Assembly: GCA_965198895.1 (NCBI GenBank)
Contig: OZ240676.1
Coordinates: forward strand, 4,402,001-4,466,000
Reading direction: 5' to 3'
Source of the DNA: LMUY01 sp965198895
Lineage (GTDB): Bacteria > Pseudomonadota > Alphaproteobacteria > Acetobacterales > Acetobacteraceae
Length of the DNA stretch: 64,000 bases
Below, in pieces: positions 24,991-34,756 of the stretch. Each line of letters opens with the position of its first letter. Positions within the stretch are counted from its first letter, which is position 1. A program made the position numbers and the translations under genes. The notes beneath the pieces were generated by a model. It did no database searches, was not told the DNA's origin, and saw nothing but the letters and a program-made list of their open reading frames with translations.

Positions 24991-26505
24991 ATGCGCGCGT
25001 GGCGGATGCTGGCCTGCCTGACGTTGACCCTTATCGCGGTCATGTCGCCGGCGCAGGCCCAGAAATCGGACAATACGCTGCGGATCGCGTGGCGCGACGC
25101 GATTCCGGACGTCGACCCGTACTATAACCAACTGCGCACAGGTCTGGTACTGGCGCACCAGGCTTGGGACACGCTGATCTACCGCGATCCGGACACCTTC
25201 CAGATCAAGCCGCTGCTCGCCCTGTCGTGGAAGCAGACCAACGACACGACTTGGGAATTCGAACTGCGGCCCGGCGTCAAATTTCACGACGGCAGCCCGT
25301 TCAGCGCGGACGACGTGGTCTACACGATCAACACCGTGCTTGCCGACCCGCACGTGGCGGTTCCGTCCAATTTCTCCTACCTGGCCGGGGCGGAGAAAAT
25401 CGACGACATGCATGTGCGGGTGAAGTTGAAGCGCATCTTCCCCGCCGCCCTCGAATACATGTCGATGACGCTGCCGATATGGCCCAAGGCGTACCGCGAG
25501 CGGGTGGGTACGGACGCCTACGGCAAGGCCCCGGTCGGCACCGGCCCGTACAAGATCACCAAGGTCGATGGCATCTCGGAGATCGACCTCGAGCGCAACG
25601 ACGACTATTTCGACGGTCCGAAGGGACACCCACAGATCGCCAAGCTGGTGATCCACGAAGTCGCCGACGCCGCGGACGAGATTACCGAGATCCTGGCCGG
25701 GCGCGCCGACTGGATCTGGGCGTTCAACCCCGACCAGTTCGAGACCATCAGCCGTGTGCCCACGCTGCAGGCGGTGCGGGCGGAAAGCATGCGGATCGGC
25801 TATATCCAGTTCGATGCGGCCGGCCGCACCGGGGCGGACAATCCGCTGACCAAGGTTGCGGTGCGCCAGGCCATCGCCCATGCGATCGACCGGGTGACGA
25901 TCGCCCGCCAATTGGTGCAGGGCGGCAGCCGGGTGTTGGACGCCGCGTGCTACCCCACCCAATTCGGCTGCGACCAGGCTGTCGCCACGAAATACGAGTA
26001 TGACCCGGTGTTGGCGAAGAAGCTGCTGGCGGAGGCCGGTTACCCGAACGGGTTCGACACCGAGTTGGTCACCTATGTGCTGCCGCAGTATAGCGGGGCG
26101 ATCCAGAATTACCTGAAGGCCGTCGGGATCAACGCGCGGGTCACTCAATTGCAGGTGGACGCCGTCGTCCAGCGCACGACCGCCGGGCAGAACCCGATGA
26201 CCGCCGGCACCTGGGGCAGCTATTCGATCAACGACGTGTCGGCGATCCTGCCGTTCTATTTCGATGGCGGTCCCAACGACTACGCACGCGACCCGGAGTT
26301 GGAGCGCCTGGTGGCGGAGGGGGGCTCGACCACCGACCCGGACCAGCGGCGCAAAGCCTACAGCGCCGCGCTGCGACGGATCTCGGACCAGATGTATTGG
26401 CTACCGTTGGACACCTACGTCACGACGTACGCGTTTTCCCGCCAGCTGAACTTCAAGCCATATCCGGACGAGCTGCCACGGTTCTTCCTGGCGAGCTGGA
26501 AGTAA
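24991..26505 (+). CDS. Peptide/nickel-type ABC transporter substrate-binding protein
   Basis: 504 residues with signal peptide MRAWRMLACLTLTLIAVMSPAQA. The mature part shows the family's PLLALSWKQTNDTTWEFELRPGVKFHDG (read as two pieces), DDVVYTI and GTGPYKITKVDG. It binds peptides or similar solutes in the periplasm. No permease or ATPase gene is adjacent, so it is an orphan component here. Confidence 0.92.
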   Translation: MRAWRMLACLTLTLIAVMSPAQAQKSDNTLRIAWRDAIPDVDPYYNQLRTGLVLAHQAWDTLIYRDPDTFQIKPLLALSWKQTNDTTWEFELRPGVKFHDGSPFSADDVVYTINTVLADPHVAVPSNFSYLAGAEKIDDMHVRVKLKRIFPAALEYMSMTLPIWPKAYRERVGTDAYGKAPVGTGPYKITKVDGISEIDLERNDDYFDGPKGHPQIAKLVIHEVADAADEITEILAGRADWIWAFNPDQFETISRVPTLQAVRAESMRIGYIQFDAAGRTGADNPLTKVAVRQAIAHAIDRVTIARQLVQGGSRVLDAACYPTQFGCDQAVATKYEYDPVLAKKLLAEAGYPNGFDTELVTYVLPQYSGAIQNYLKAVGINARVTQLQVDAVVQRTTAGQNPMTAGTWGSYSINDVSAILPFYFDGGPNDYARDPELERLVAEGGSTTDPDQRRKAYSAALRRISDQMYWLPLDTYVTTYAFSRQLNFKPYPDELPRFFLASWK

Positions 26506-26520
26506 CCAGGCGCAGCCAAT

Positions 26521-26624
26521 CTCCTCCTTCCCCTCAGGGAGGCGGCCGGGTGAGGGGGGCGACACGAAGAACCCTTGCCGGTCCGTGGCGCGACCACCCA
26601 TGCCTCAAGGGCAGGGGGATTCTT
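26521..26624. repeat. Two degenerate palindromic repeats, one forming the end of the acyl-CoA ligase gene
   Basis: CTCCTCCTTCCCCTCAGGGA (26521..) and CCTCAAGGGCAGGGGGATT (26603..) are variants of the window's CTCCC/GGGAG family. The second contains the stop codon of the acyl-CoA ligase gene, so its last residues ESPCP come from the repeat. Confidence 0.6.
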
Positions 26625-28155
26625 CTCGCGACATTCCCATCACTGCGCTGGCCTGCCCGGCGTAGTGCTTCCGCAGCTCCCGCTTCAGCAGCTTGCCCGC
26701 GGTGTTCTTCGGCAGGGCGTCCGCGAAGAACACCCGCTTCGGTAGCTTGAACGGCGCAAGCGTCGCGCGGGCGTGGTCGATCAGCGCGGCCTCGGTGACC
26801 TCCGCGTCGTCGCGCAACACCACCACGGCTGCGATCGCCTCGATCCATTTTTCGTCGGGGATCGCGATCACCGCGCATTCCGCGATCGCCGGGTGGGTGA
26901 ACAGCGCGTCTTCCACCTCGCGGCTGGCGACCAGCACGCCGCCGGTGTTGATCACGTCCTTGATGCGGTCGACGACGAACAGATAGCCGGCCTCGTCCAT
27001 CGTTCCGACATCGCCGGAATGGAACCAGCCGCCAGCGAAGGCCTCGGCCGTCGCACGCTCGTTGTCCCAGTAGCGCAGCATCAGATGCGGCGAGCGATGC
27101 ACGATCTCACCCTGGGTGCCCGGCGGCACGTCGTTCATGTCGAGATCTACCACGCGGGTCTGCACGTGCAGCACCGGGCGGCCGACGGAGGCGGGCCGGG
27201 CGTCATGCTCCTCCGGCTTCAGCACGGTGGCAAGCGGCGACATTTCGCTCTGGCCGTAGCAGTTGAACGCACGCACGCCGGGGATGCGCCGGCGCAATTC
27301 ATGCAGAACCGGGACCGGCATGATCGCGGCGCCATAATAGATGCGCTGCAGGCACGATAAGTCCCGCCGGTCGAAATCGGGATGGCGCAGCAGGTTGATC
27401 CAAACGGTCGGCGGCGCGAAGAACGAAGTGATCCGGTGCCGCTCGATCAGCTCCAAACACTGCGCGGGCACCGGCTGCTCGATCAGCACGATCTCCGCCC
27501 CCGCCATCAGCTGCGGCATGGTGAAGCAGTGCAGTTGGGCCGTGTGATACAGCGGCAACGCGGCCAGCACGCGGTCGGCGGCGGTGTGTTCGCACTCGAC
27601 GATGCAACTGACGTATTCGCTCATCAGCGCCCGGTGGGTCATGACGGCGCCCTTCGGTGAACCCGTCGTGCCGGAGGTGTAGCAAAGCTGCGCGATGCTC
27701 TCGTCCGTCACCGTTTCGCCCAGCGCGGCGGGTGCGCCGCCATCGCAGACGGCGGTGAACAGCCGGGTCGGGATGCCGGCGGCTTCGGCGTTGGCGGTGA
27801 GCGCCGGGTCGTGCAGCAACAGCCGCGCCCCGGACTGTTCGGCGATGTAGCGCAGTTCGGGAGCGGTGAGGGCGTAGTTGGCGGACACATGCACCAGCCC
27901 GGCCTTGCAGCAGCCGAGCCACGCGATCAGGTAACGGTCGGAATTGCGACCATACGCCACCACCCGGTCGCCGGGCTGCAGCCCGGCGGCAAGCAGGTCC
28001 GCGCCGGCTTGGCAGGCTGCGTGATCCAGTGCGCGGTAACTCCACGCGGTCTCGCCCCACCGGAGTGCCGTCTTGTCGCGGTAGCGCTCCGACGAGCGGC
28101 TGAGCAGGTCACCGATCGTGTTGCGCCCGGCCCGCCCGGCCAGCGCGTCGTTCAT
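26605..28155 (-). CDS. Acyl-CoA synthetase (AMP-forming)
   Basis: 516 residues. AMP-binding marks: CYTSGTTGSPKGAVMTH, PPTVWINLLRHP, NCYGQSEMSPLATV, GGWFHSGDVGTMDEAGYLF and KNTAGKLLKRELR with the catalytic Lys. It activates a carboxylic acid to acyl-AMP and then acyl-CoA; chain length unknown. ATG 28155 overlaps the cupin gene stop by 4 bp (ATGA). Confidence 0.94.
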   Translation of the reverse strand: MNDALAGRAGRNTIGDLLSRSSERYRDKTALRWGETAWSYRALDHAACQAGADLLAAGLQPGDRVVAYGRNSDRYLIAWLGCCKAGLVHVSANYALTAPELRYIAEQSGARLLLHDPALTANAEAAGIPTRLFTAVCDGGAPAALGETVTDESIAQLCYTSGTTGSPKGAVMTHRALMSEYVSCIVECEHTAADRVLAALPLYHTAQLHCFTMPQLMAGAEIVLIEQPVPAQCLELIERHRITSFFAPPTVWINLLRHPDFDRRDLSCLQRIYYGAAIMPVPVLHELRRRIPGVRAFNCYGQSEMSPLATVLKPEEHDARPASVGRPVLHVQTRVVDLDMNDVPPGTQGEIVHRSPHLMLRYWDNERATAEAFAGGWFHSGDVGTMDEAGYLFVVDRIKDVINTGGVLVASREVEDALFTHPAIAECAVIAIPDEKWIEAIAAVVVLRDDAEVTEAALIDHARATLAPFKLPKRVFFADALPKNTAGKLLKRELRKHYAGQASAVMGMSREESPCP

Positions 28156-28556
28156 TCCGGCGCGGGCGTGGCGAGCGGCTTGCCTTTCTCGACGACATAG
28201 GTGGAGGCGATCTGCATCGGCGCCGAACCATTCTGGATCGCGTGCGGCACACCGGTCGGGACCTGGAAGCTGTCACCCGGTGCAATCGTGCGGTTCGGCT
28301 GGCCCTGCATCATGAACTCGCCGGTGCCGGCCAGGATGACGCCCGTCTCCACCCCGGGATGGGTGTGGCGCGCGACGGTGGCGCCGGCCGGAACGTCGCC
28401 TCGGGCCAGGATGATCTCATACCCGGGCCCCTCGGGGTCGTCGGTGCGTTGCAGGATGGTGCGGACCACGCCCGCCGTCTGGGCCGAGGCATCGGTTGCG
28501 GCCAACCCGGCGGCGGCGCAGATCGCACACGATACGAACAGACGTCGATTGAGCAT
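28152..28556 (-). CDS. Secreted cupin-domain protein
   Basis: 134 residues. MLNRRLFVSCAICAAAGLAA is a signal peptide with RR. The cupin motif has H-x-H in VARHTHPGVETG and a later His in TGVPHAIQNG. Small secreted cupins often bind a metal; the ligand is unknown. It is coupled to the acyl-CoA ligase downstream. Confidence 0.88.
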   Translation of the reverse strand: MLNRRLFVSCAICAAAGLAATDASAQTAGVVRTILQRTDDPEGPGYEIILARGDVPAGATVARHTHPGVETGVILAGTGEFMMQGQPNRTIAPGDSFQVPTGVPHAIQNGSAPMQIASTYVVEKGKPLATPAPE

Positions 28557-28692
28557 TCATTCCTCCCGCACCGGACTCTTCCGGTCCGGCGGAGCGAGCA
28601 TGCGCGAACCGATGGGCCTGCTGCAAGCATCGCCCTCGCGCCCGCGGGACGAACCCGTGACCGGCACTGTCTGCGAGAATATCGGCTACCTG

Positions 28693-29271
28693 TTACGGCC
28701 CTGACACGGCGAGGATGGCGGCACGGTCGCGCAGAGCTGTCTCGATGAGGTCGATGTACTGGCCCAGCGCCTCCGCATGTTCCAGCATCCAGCCCGGTGC
28801 GTGGGCCGCCAACCCCAGCCGAAGCGCCTCCGCCCGGCCTGTGAGTGCCGTATCCGCCGCGAGCAAGCGGGCGAGCGTCTCCGCCTCGCGACGATGGCGC
28901 TGCGTGATGCGGTCGTTCTCGGGCGCGGGCTGGGCTCGGATGCGGTCCGCCAAGGCAGCGATCCGCCGGGCGAGTGCCTCGAGCGTCGCCACATCCCGCA
29001 TCGCCTGCGGGTCGTGCGTCGGCTTTTCGCGCGTGGGCGGGGGGAGTTTTTCGGCCCGGAACGCCGCTTCCGCGCGGTCGACCGTCTTACGCGCCTCGGC
29101 CACGATGCCGGCGACGTGGTGGCGGGCCAGCAGGTCGTCGGCGCGCAGCTGGTTTTCGACCCGGTAGAAGTTGTAGCCCCAACCGTAGAACAGGTTGACC
29201 GCGACGCGCTCGACCGCGTCGGTGTCGTACATGTCGAGCGGCTGGCCGGCGCTCAAGTTCGCGGCGTCCAC
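28693..29271 (-). CDS. Hypothetical protein, partner of the SPFH gene
   Basis: 192 residues from GTG 29271; ATG 29232 is an alternative. It begins with MYDTDAVERVAVNLFYGWGYNFYR and then is Ala/Arg/Glu-rich and helical throughout, with no Cys and no membrane segment. It overlaps the 3' end of the SPFH gene by 19 bp, so a common operon and a physical or functional link are likely. No family recognised. Confidence 0.7.
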   Translation of the reverse strand: MDAANLSAGQPLDMYDTDAVERVAVNLFYGWGYNFYRVENQLRADDLLARHHVAGIVAEARKTVDRAEAAFRAEKLPPPTREKPTHDPQAMRDVATLEALARRIAALADRIRAQPAPENDRITQRHRREAETLARLLAADTALTGRAEALRLGLAAHAPGWMLEHAEALGQYIDLIETALRDRAAILAVSGP

Positions 29272-30128
29272 GGCGACGATGACGGCGCCGGGCTGGGCGG
29301 CACGTCGGCCGGCGGCTCCACCGGGTAGGCGCCGACCGTCTGGCCGCCAATGTTGAAGCCGACGCCGGCCGCCGCGTTGGGTGCGGTCGCCAACCCTTGC
29401 GCGGCCATCGTGAAGGCGAGCTGATAGCGAACCGCCTCCAGCGGCGACAGTCCGAAGGCACGCAGCGAGATCAGCTGGCGCATGCGCTCGTCCTTCGGCA
29501 GCACCAGCACCTTCAGGTCGTTGAGCATGATGCCGTAGGTTGTCAGGAACGCGGTCAGGTGCCCCTTCACCGTCTCACGCAGCGTGGTGATGTTCTCGTT
29601 GATGCGCTCGAGCGGGGTCACCTGGATGACCTGGTTGATCGACTGCTCGATGGCCGGGCCGGCGTAGGCGGAGATCTCGTCCGTGTTGATCGCGGTGCCG
29701 TTGAACGGCATGTGCTGGATCAGCGCCAGCGCCTCGTCCTTGGTGTCGATGTGGATGTAGTAGTCGGCCTGCCAGGTGACCTCGGCCATTTCGGCCGTGG
29801 TGGCAGTGCCGATGCTGCGCACCAGCAGCTTGGAGCGGTTGACGTAGATCACCTCGTAGACCCAGGGTGAGCCACCGTTGAAGAAGCCTTGCGAGATCGA
29901 GCCGAACAGCGGCTTGTCGGGTGTCTGGAGCGGGTACTGGCCGGTCTCGTAGACATCCAGGATCGCGCCACGGCTTTTCAGCACGCAGAAATGGTTGCTC
30001 TCCACGGTGAGCAGCGACCCCGAGACGATGCTCTGCTCGTCGGTGAGCTTGATCGCGACGTTCTTGGTGCCGAGCAGGTCGATCCCCTGCCGGTCGAGCG
30101 CCGTGATGACGCTGCGTGTGAGTGCCAC
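29253..30128 (-). CDS. SPFH/Band 7 domain protein without a membrane anchor
   Basis: 291 residues. The region about 30-230 (VESNHFCVLKSRGAIL to NDLKVLVLPKDERMRQL) has the prohibitin-like beta-alpha layout, followed by a Gly/Pro/Ser-rich tail. No N-terminal hydrophobic helix is present, unlike most stomatin or flotillin proteins. SPFH proteins build ring or cage assemblies on membranes. Its partner gene overlaps at the 3' end. Confidence 0.88.
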   Translation of the reverse strand: MALTRSVITALDRQGIDLLGTKNVAIKLTDEQSIVSGSLLTVESNHFCVLKSRGAILDVYETGQYPLQTPDKPLFGSISQGFFNGGSPWVYEVIYVNRSKLLVRSIGTATTAEMAEVTWQADYYIHIDTKDEALALIQHMPFNGTAINTDEISAYAGPAIEQSINQVIQVTPLERINENITTLRETVKGHLTAFLTTYGIMLNDLKVLVLPKDERMRQLISLRAFGLSPLEAVRYQLAFTMAAQGLATAPNAAAGVGFNIGGQTVGAYPVEPPADVPPSPAPSSSPWTPRT

Positions 30129-30227
30129 GTGACATACCCCCTGACTGGCGCGCCGACCCGGCGATCGCTGTAGACGCGCGCGGTGGCTAGCATATCGTAG
30201 GCGGTCGGAGTAGCCGCGGCGCCAAGG

Positions 30228-33200
30228 CTATCCGTGCGCGACCGGCGGCGTGCGGCCGAACCGGCGCTTGGCACCTTCCCGCAATGACTGGAACGTCACG
30301 TACAGCATCGGGATCAGGAAGATGCCGATGGTCGAGGAGAAGATCATGCCGGCGAACACCGGCGTGCCCACGTCGCGGCGGCTGATCTCGGCGGCCCCCG
30401 AGGCGATCACCAACGGCACCAGACCGAGGATGAAGGCAAACGACGTCATCATCACGGCACGGAACCGGGTGCGCGCGCCGAGGACAGCGGCGTCGCGGAT
30501 GCTCTCGCCGGCCTCCCGCCGGTCCTTGGCGAACTCCACGATCAGGATGCCGTTCTTCGCCGCCAGGGCGATCAGCACCACCAGCCCGATCTGCGCATAC
30601 AGGTCCAGCGCGAGGCCGCCGATCATGATCCCGATGAAGGACCCGAAGACGCCGACCGACACCGAGAGCAGCACCGGGATCGGGATCACCCAGCTCTCGT
30701 ACAGGGCCACCAGGAACAGGTAGGCGAACAGGATCGCCAGCGCGAGGATGAACCCGGTCTGGCCGGAAGCCGCCACTTCCTGATAGGCGGTGCCGGTCCA
30801 CTCGTAGCTATAACCGGGTGGCAAGGTCTGTTGGGAGACCTGCGCCATGGCCTGCAGCGCCTCGCCCGACGAACCGCCGGGGGCCGGGCCGCCATTGATG
30901 GTAACCGAGCGATAGTTGTTGTAGCGCGTGATCACCTGGGGGCCGAGCACGATGCGTTCGCTGGCGATCGCGCGCAGTGGCACCACGCCGCCGGTGTTGT
31001 TGCGGATGTAGATCTTCCACAGATCCTCGACGCGGGCGCGGTCGTACTCCTCGCCCTCGATGTTGACCTGCCAGACGCGGCCGAACAGGTTGAAGTCGTT
31101 GATGTAGATGCCGCCGAGCGTCGCTTGCAGCGCGGTGAACACGTCGGTGATCGAGAGCCCGAGCGCTTGCGCCTTTTCGCGATCGATATCGAGGAACAGC
31201 GACGGGTTGGTGGCGGTGAAGGTGGAGAATACCCGGGCTAGGCGGTGGTCGCTGTTGGCGGCACCCAGCAGGCCGTTCATCGTCTGGCCCAGCACGGTGG
31301 AATCCTGGCCCTCGAGCGCCTCCAGCTGATATTCGAAGCCGCCGGTTGTGGACAGCCCGATGATCGGCGGCAGGTTGAATGGGAACACCGTCGCCGAGCG
31401 CACCTGCTGCACGGCGCCGAACATGCGGCCGATCAGCGCTTGCGCCTTCTCGGTCGCCAGGGTGCGGTCGGCGAACGGGTTCAGCTTGATGAACATGAAC
31501 GCCGCATTGGATTCCTGCGCGCTATCCAGCAGCGAGAACCCGATGATCGCGAACGTGTCGTGCACGCCGGGCAGGGCCTTGGCGATATTCTCCACCTGGC
31601 GCACCACGTTGCCGGTACGCGCGACCGAAGCGCCGTCCGGCAGCTGGATGGCCACGAAGAAGCCGCCCTGGTCCTCCGACGGGAGGAACCCGCTGGGCGT
31701 GATACGGGCCAACCCGAAGATCCCGGCGCCGAACGCCACGGCGAGCACCACGCCCAACACCGCCAGCCGCAGCGTCTTGCTCACCACGTGGGCGTAGCCG
31801 TCCCGCACATTGTCGATCCGGCGCATCACCCAGGCCATGATACCGCGCTTCGGCCCGCCATGGCGCAGGAACACAGCGCACAAAGCGGGCGACAGCGTCA
31901 GCGCATTCAGCGCCGAGATCACCACCGAGGCGCTGATGGTCACGGCAAACTGGCGGAACAACTGCCCTGAGATGCCCGGGATGAACGCGATCGGCACGAA
32001 CACCGAAAGCAGCACCAGGGTGATGGCGATGATCGGCGCGGTGATCTGTTCCATCGCCATCTTGGTCGCTTGGGCGGGCGTGAGCTCCGGATTTTCCTCC
32101 ATCACGCGTTCGACGTTCTCGACCACGACGATGGCGTCATCCACCACGATGCCGATGGCGAGAACCAGCGCCAGCAACGAGACGGTGTTGGCCGAGTAAC
32201 CCATCGCCAGCAGCACGGCGAACGCGCCGATCAGGCTGACGGGGACCGCGATGGTCGGGATCAGCGTTGCGCGCAGATTGCCGAGGAACAGGAACACCAC
32301 GATGATGACGAGCACGAACGCCTCGCCAAGCGTTTTCAGCACCTCGCGGATCGTGTCGGTGACGAAGGTCGTGCTGTCGTAGGTGACCTGGAAATGCAGG
32401 CCCTCGGGGAACCGCGCGCTCAACTGGGTCAACTTGCTGTTGACCGCGGCGGCCGTGTTCACCGCGTTGGCGCCCGGGGCCAGGTAGATCGCGACCGCGA
32501 CCGAGGGTTGCCCGTTCAGCCGGCTCTCGCTGTCCTGGTTCTGCGCCCCCAGCTCCAGCCGGGCCACGTCCTTCACCCGCAGAACAGAACCGTCCGGGTT
32601 GGCGCGGATGACGATGTTGCCGAACTGCTCGGTGGTTGTCAGCCGCCCTTGGGTCTGCAGGTTGAACTGGAACTGCACGTCCGACGAGACGGGGCGGGCG
32701 CCGATGCGGCCGATCGGGGCCACTACGTTCTGCGCCTGGATCGCCGAGATGATGTCGCTCGGCGAGAGGTTGAGGCTGGTGAGGCGGTTGGTGTCGAACC
32801 AGATCCGCATGGAATAGTTGAGCTTGCTGAACAGGTTTGCCTGGCCAACGCCGGGGGTGCGGCTGATCTCGTCCAGCACGTTGATGGTCGCGTAGTTCGT
32901 GATGAACAGCGGGTCCTGCTTGGCGCCCTCGCTGTACAGGTTCACGAATTCCAGGATCGCGGAGGAGCGCTTCTGGACGATCAGGCCCTGCTGGGTGACC
33001 GAGGGCGGCAGTTCCGCCGTCGCCGTTTGAACCCGGTTGTTTACGTTGACCGTGTTGATGTCCGGGTTGGTGCCGAGCTCGAAGCTGACGGTCAGGTTGT
33101 AGCTGCCGTCGTTGCCGTTCGTGCTCTTCATGTAGATCATCTTGTCGACGCCGATGACCTGCGCCTCGATCGGCTGCGCGACGGAGGCTTCGACCACGGC

Positions 33201-33365
33201 GGCCGACGCGCCGGGGAAGTTGGCGGTGACCTGCACCTGCGGCGGCACGATGTCGGGGAACTGCGCGACCGGGATGCGGGTAAGCGCCAGCCCGCCGGCG
33301 ATCGTGATGACGATCGCGATGACGATCGCCAGCCGTGGCCGGTCGACGAAGACGGCGGAGATCAT
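30228..33365 (-). CDS. RND efflux pump, AcrB/HAE1 type inner-membrane transporter
   Basis: 1045 residues, the normal length. N-terminal FVDRPRLAIVIAIVITIAGG is the first membrane helix, followed by PVAQFPDIVPPQVQV; IVVDDAIVVVENVERVMEE is the proton-relay helix with paired Asp, and LIVEFAKDRREAGES comes near the end. It pumps hydrophobic drugs or solvents out with protons. The start overlaps the adaptor gene stop by one base (TAATG). No outer-membrane TolC gene is in the window. Confidence 0.95.
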   Translation of the reverse strand: MISAVFVDRPRLAIVIAIVITIAGGLALTRIPVAQFPDIVPPQVQVTANFPGASAAVVEASVAQPIEAQVIGVDKMIYMKSTNGNDGSYNLTVSFELGTNPDINTVNVNNRVQTATAELPPSVTQQGLIVQKRSSAILEFVNLYSEGAKQDPLFITNYATINVLDEISRTPGVGQANLFSKLNYSMRIWFDTNRLTSLNLSPSDIISAIQAQNVVAPIGRIGARPVSSDVQFQFNLQTQGRLTTTEQFGNIVIRANPDGSVLRVKDVARLELGAQNQDSESRLNGQPSVAVAIYLAPGANAVNTAAAVNSKLTQLSARFPEGLHFQVTYDSTTFVTDTIREVLKTLGEAFVLVIIVVFLFLGNLRATLIPTIAVPVSLIGAFAVLLAMGYSANTVSLLALVLAIGIVVDDAIVVVENVERVMEENPELTPAQATKMAMEQITAPIIAITLVLLSVFVPIAFIPGISGQLFRQFAVTISASVVISALNALTLSPALCAVFLRHGGPKRGIMAWVMRRIDNVRDGYAHVVSKTLRLAVLGVVLAVAFGAGIFGLARITPSGFLPSEDQGGFFVAIQLPDGASVARTGNVVRQVENIAKALPGVHDTFAIIGFSLLDSAQESNAAFMFIKLNPFADRTLATEKAQALIGRMFGAVQQVRSATVFPFNLPPIIGLSTTGGFEYQLEALEGQDSTVLGQTMNGLLGAANSDHRLARVFSTFTATNPSLFLDIDREKAQALGLSITDVFTALQATLGGIYINDFNLFGRVWQVNIEGEEYDRARVEDLWKIYIRNNTGGVVPLRAIASERIVLGPQVITRYNNYRSVTINGGPAPGGSSGEALQAMAQVSQQTLPPGYSYEWTGTAYQEVAASGQTGFILALAILFAYLFLVALYESWVIPIPVLLSVSVGVFGSFIGIMIGGLALDLYAQIGLVVLIALAAKNGILIVEFAKDRREAGESIRDAAVLGARTRFRAVMMTSFAFILGLVPLVIASGAAEISRRDVGTPVFAGMIFSSTIGIFLIPMLYVTFQSLREGAKRRFGRTPPVAHG

Positions 33366-34657
33366 TAGTGCGTACCCTGGCCGGCGCCGCCTGATTGGGT
33401 TGCCGGGGCAGGGGCTGCCGCCGGGCTGCCGCCGGAGCCGGTGGCCGGCACCGCCGGAGCGGACGGATTGCCGCCGGGTGGCCCGCCAGCGCCGCCGGGT
33501 CCGGGCGCCGAGGGAGCCGGGCTGACGGGCTGGTTCGGCCGCACGCGCTGCAGGCCGTCGGAGATGATGACCTCGCCCTGCTTCAGCCCTGTCGTGACCG
33601 TGGTGAGCGCGCCGGCGGTCTGCCCGAGCGTGACCCGGCGCACCAACGCCTTGTTGTCAGGGCCGAGCACATAAACGTAGCTGCCCTGCTGGTCCGACAG
33701 CACCGCCGCGGCCGGGATGGCGAGCGTTTGGATCGGCTGCGCGCCCTGCAGCAGCGCGGTCACGAACTCGCCGTCGATCAGCTCCCGGTCGCCCGGGGTG
33801 CCGGGCTGCGCGCCGGGATAGTACGGGTTGGGGATGACGGCGCGGATGTTGATCGTATCGGTGTTGGTGGCGACGATCGGGTCGATGTAGTCGATATGGC
33901 CCTGCGGACCGTACAACTGGCCATTGGGCAGTCGCAGCTTGATCACGACGGCCGACGTGCCGCCCTTGTCGGCATAGCGGTCGCGCAGCTCGAGCGCGGT
34001 CCGCAGCGCGATCGGAAACAGCACGTACATCGGATCCTGGCTGACGATGGTGTCCAACGTCCCGCTGGTCGGCCCGACGACGTTGCCGATCGTGATGTTG
34101 GTGCGGCCGATCTTGCCGGCGATCGGGGCCGAGATGTCGGTGTAGCCGAGATTGATCTGCGAGGTCTGCAAGTTGGCCTGGGCGGCCAACAGCAGCGCCG
34201 CGTTGGACCGCTGGGTGGCGGTCGCGTCGTCCACGGTGGAGCGCTGGCCCGCCGGCGTGCTCAGCAGCGTCTGGGCGCGACCAAGCGTGATGGACGCATT
34301 CTGCAGCTGCGCGTTCGCCTGCGCGACCGCCGCCTGCTTGGCCTGCACATCGGCCTCGAACGGCGGCTTCTCGATCTGATACAGCAACTGGCCCGGCTTG
34401 ACCTCGTCGCCTTCGGTGAACAGCCGCTTGGTCAGGAACCCGGTGACGCGGGCGACCAACGCGACCCGGTTGGTGGCCTGGATGCGGCCAACGAACTCTT
34501 CGGTTTGCGTGATCGACTGGGGCTGCACCACGGTCGTACCCACCGCGGGCGGACCGGGAGGGCCACCTTGGGCAAAGACTTGGGGTGCGAAGTGAGGGGT
34601 TACCTGGGCCAGCAGGAGGGTGAGGGTGGCCAGTCGCAGCGTCGTTGTCACTCTCAT
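33365..34657 (-). CDS. RND pump periplasmic adaptor (membrane fusion protein)
   Basis: 430 residues from ATG 34657, with a signal peptide MRVTTTLRLATLTLLLAQV. Marks of the family are FVGRIQATNRVALVARVTGFL, then a coiled hairpin and SAPIAGKIGRTNITIGNVV. The last about 50 residues are Gly/Pro/Ala/Ser-rich low complexity. It links the AcrB-type pump to an outer-membrane channel. Confidence 0.94.
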   Translation of the reverse strand: MRVTTTLRLATLTLLLAQVTPHFAPQVFAQGGPPGPPAVGTTVVQPQSITQTEEFVGRIQATNRVALVARVTGFLTKRLFTEGDEVKPGQLLYQIEKPPFEADVQAKQAAVAQANAQLQNASITLGRAQTLLSTPAGQRSTVDDATATQRSNAALLLAAQANLQTSQINLGYTDISAPIAGKIGRTNITIGNVVGPTSGTLDTIVSQDPMYVLFPIALRTALELRDRYADKGGTSAVVIKLRLPNGQLYGPQGHIDYIDPIVATNTDTINIRAVIPNPYYPGAQPGTPGDRELIDGEFVTALLQGAQPIQTLAIPAAAVLSDQQGSYVYVLGPDNKALVRRVTLGQTAGALTTVTTGLKQGEVIISDGLQRVRPNQPVSPAPSAPGPGGAGGPPGGNPSAPAVPATGSGGSPAAAPAPATQSGGAGQGTH

Positions 34658-34756
34658 GGTTCCAACAAGTAGCATCTGTTCCGAGCGTGGCAATGGCAGC
34701 GCCTTGCAGAAGCGTCAACCTCGCCGCAAGTTTGGTGTGACGAAGGATGGATTAGC

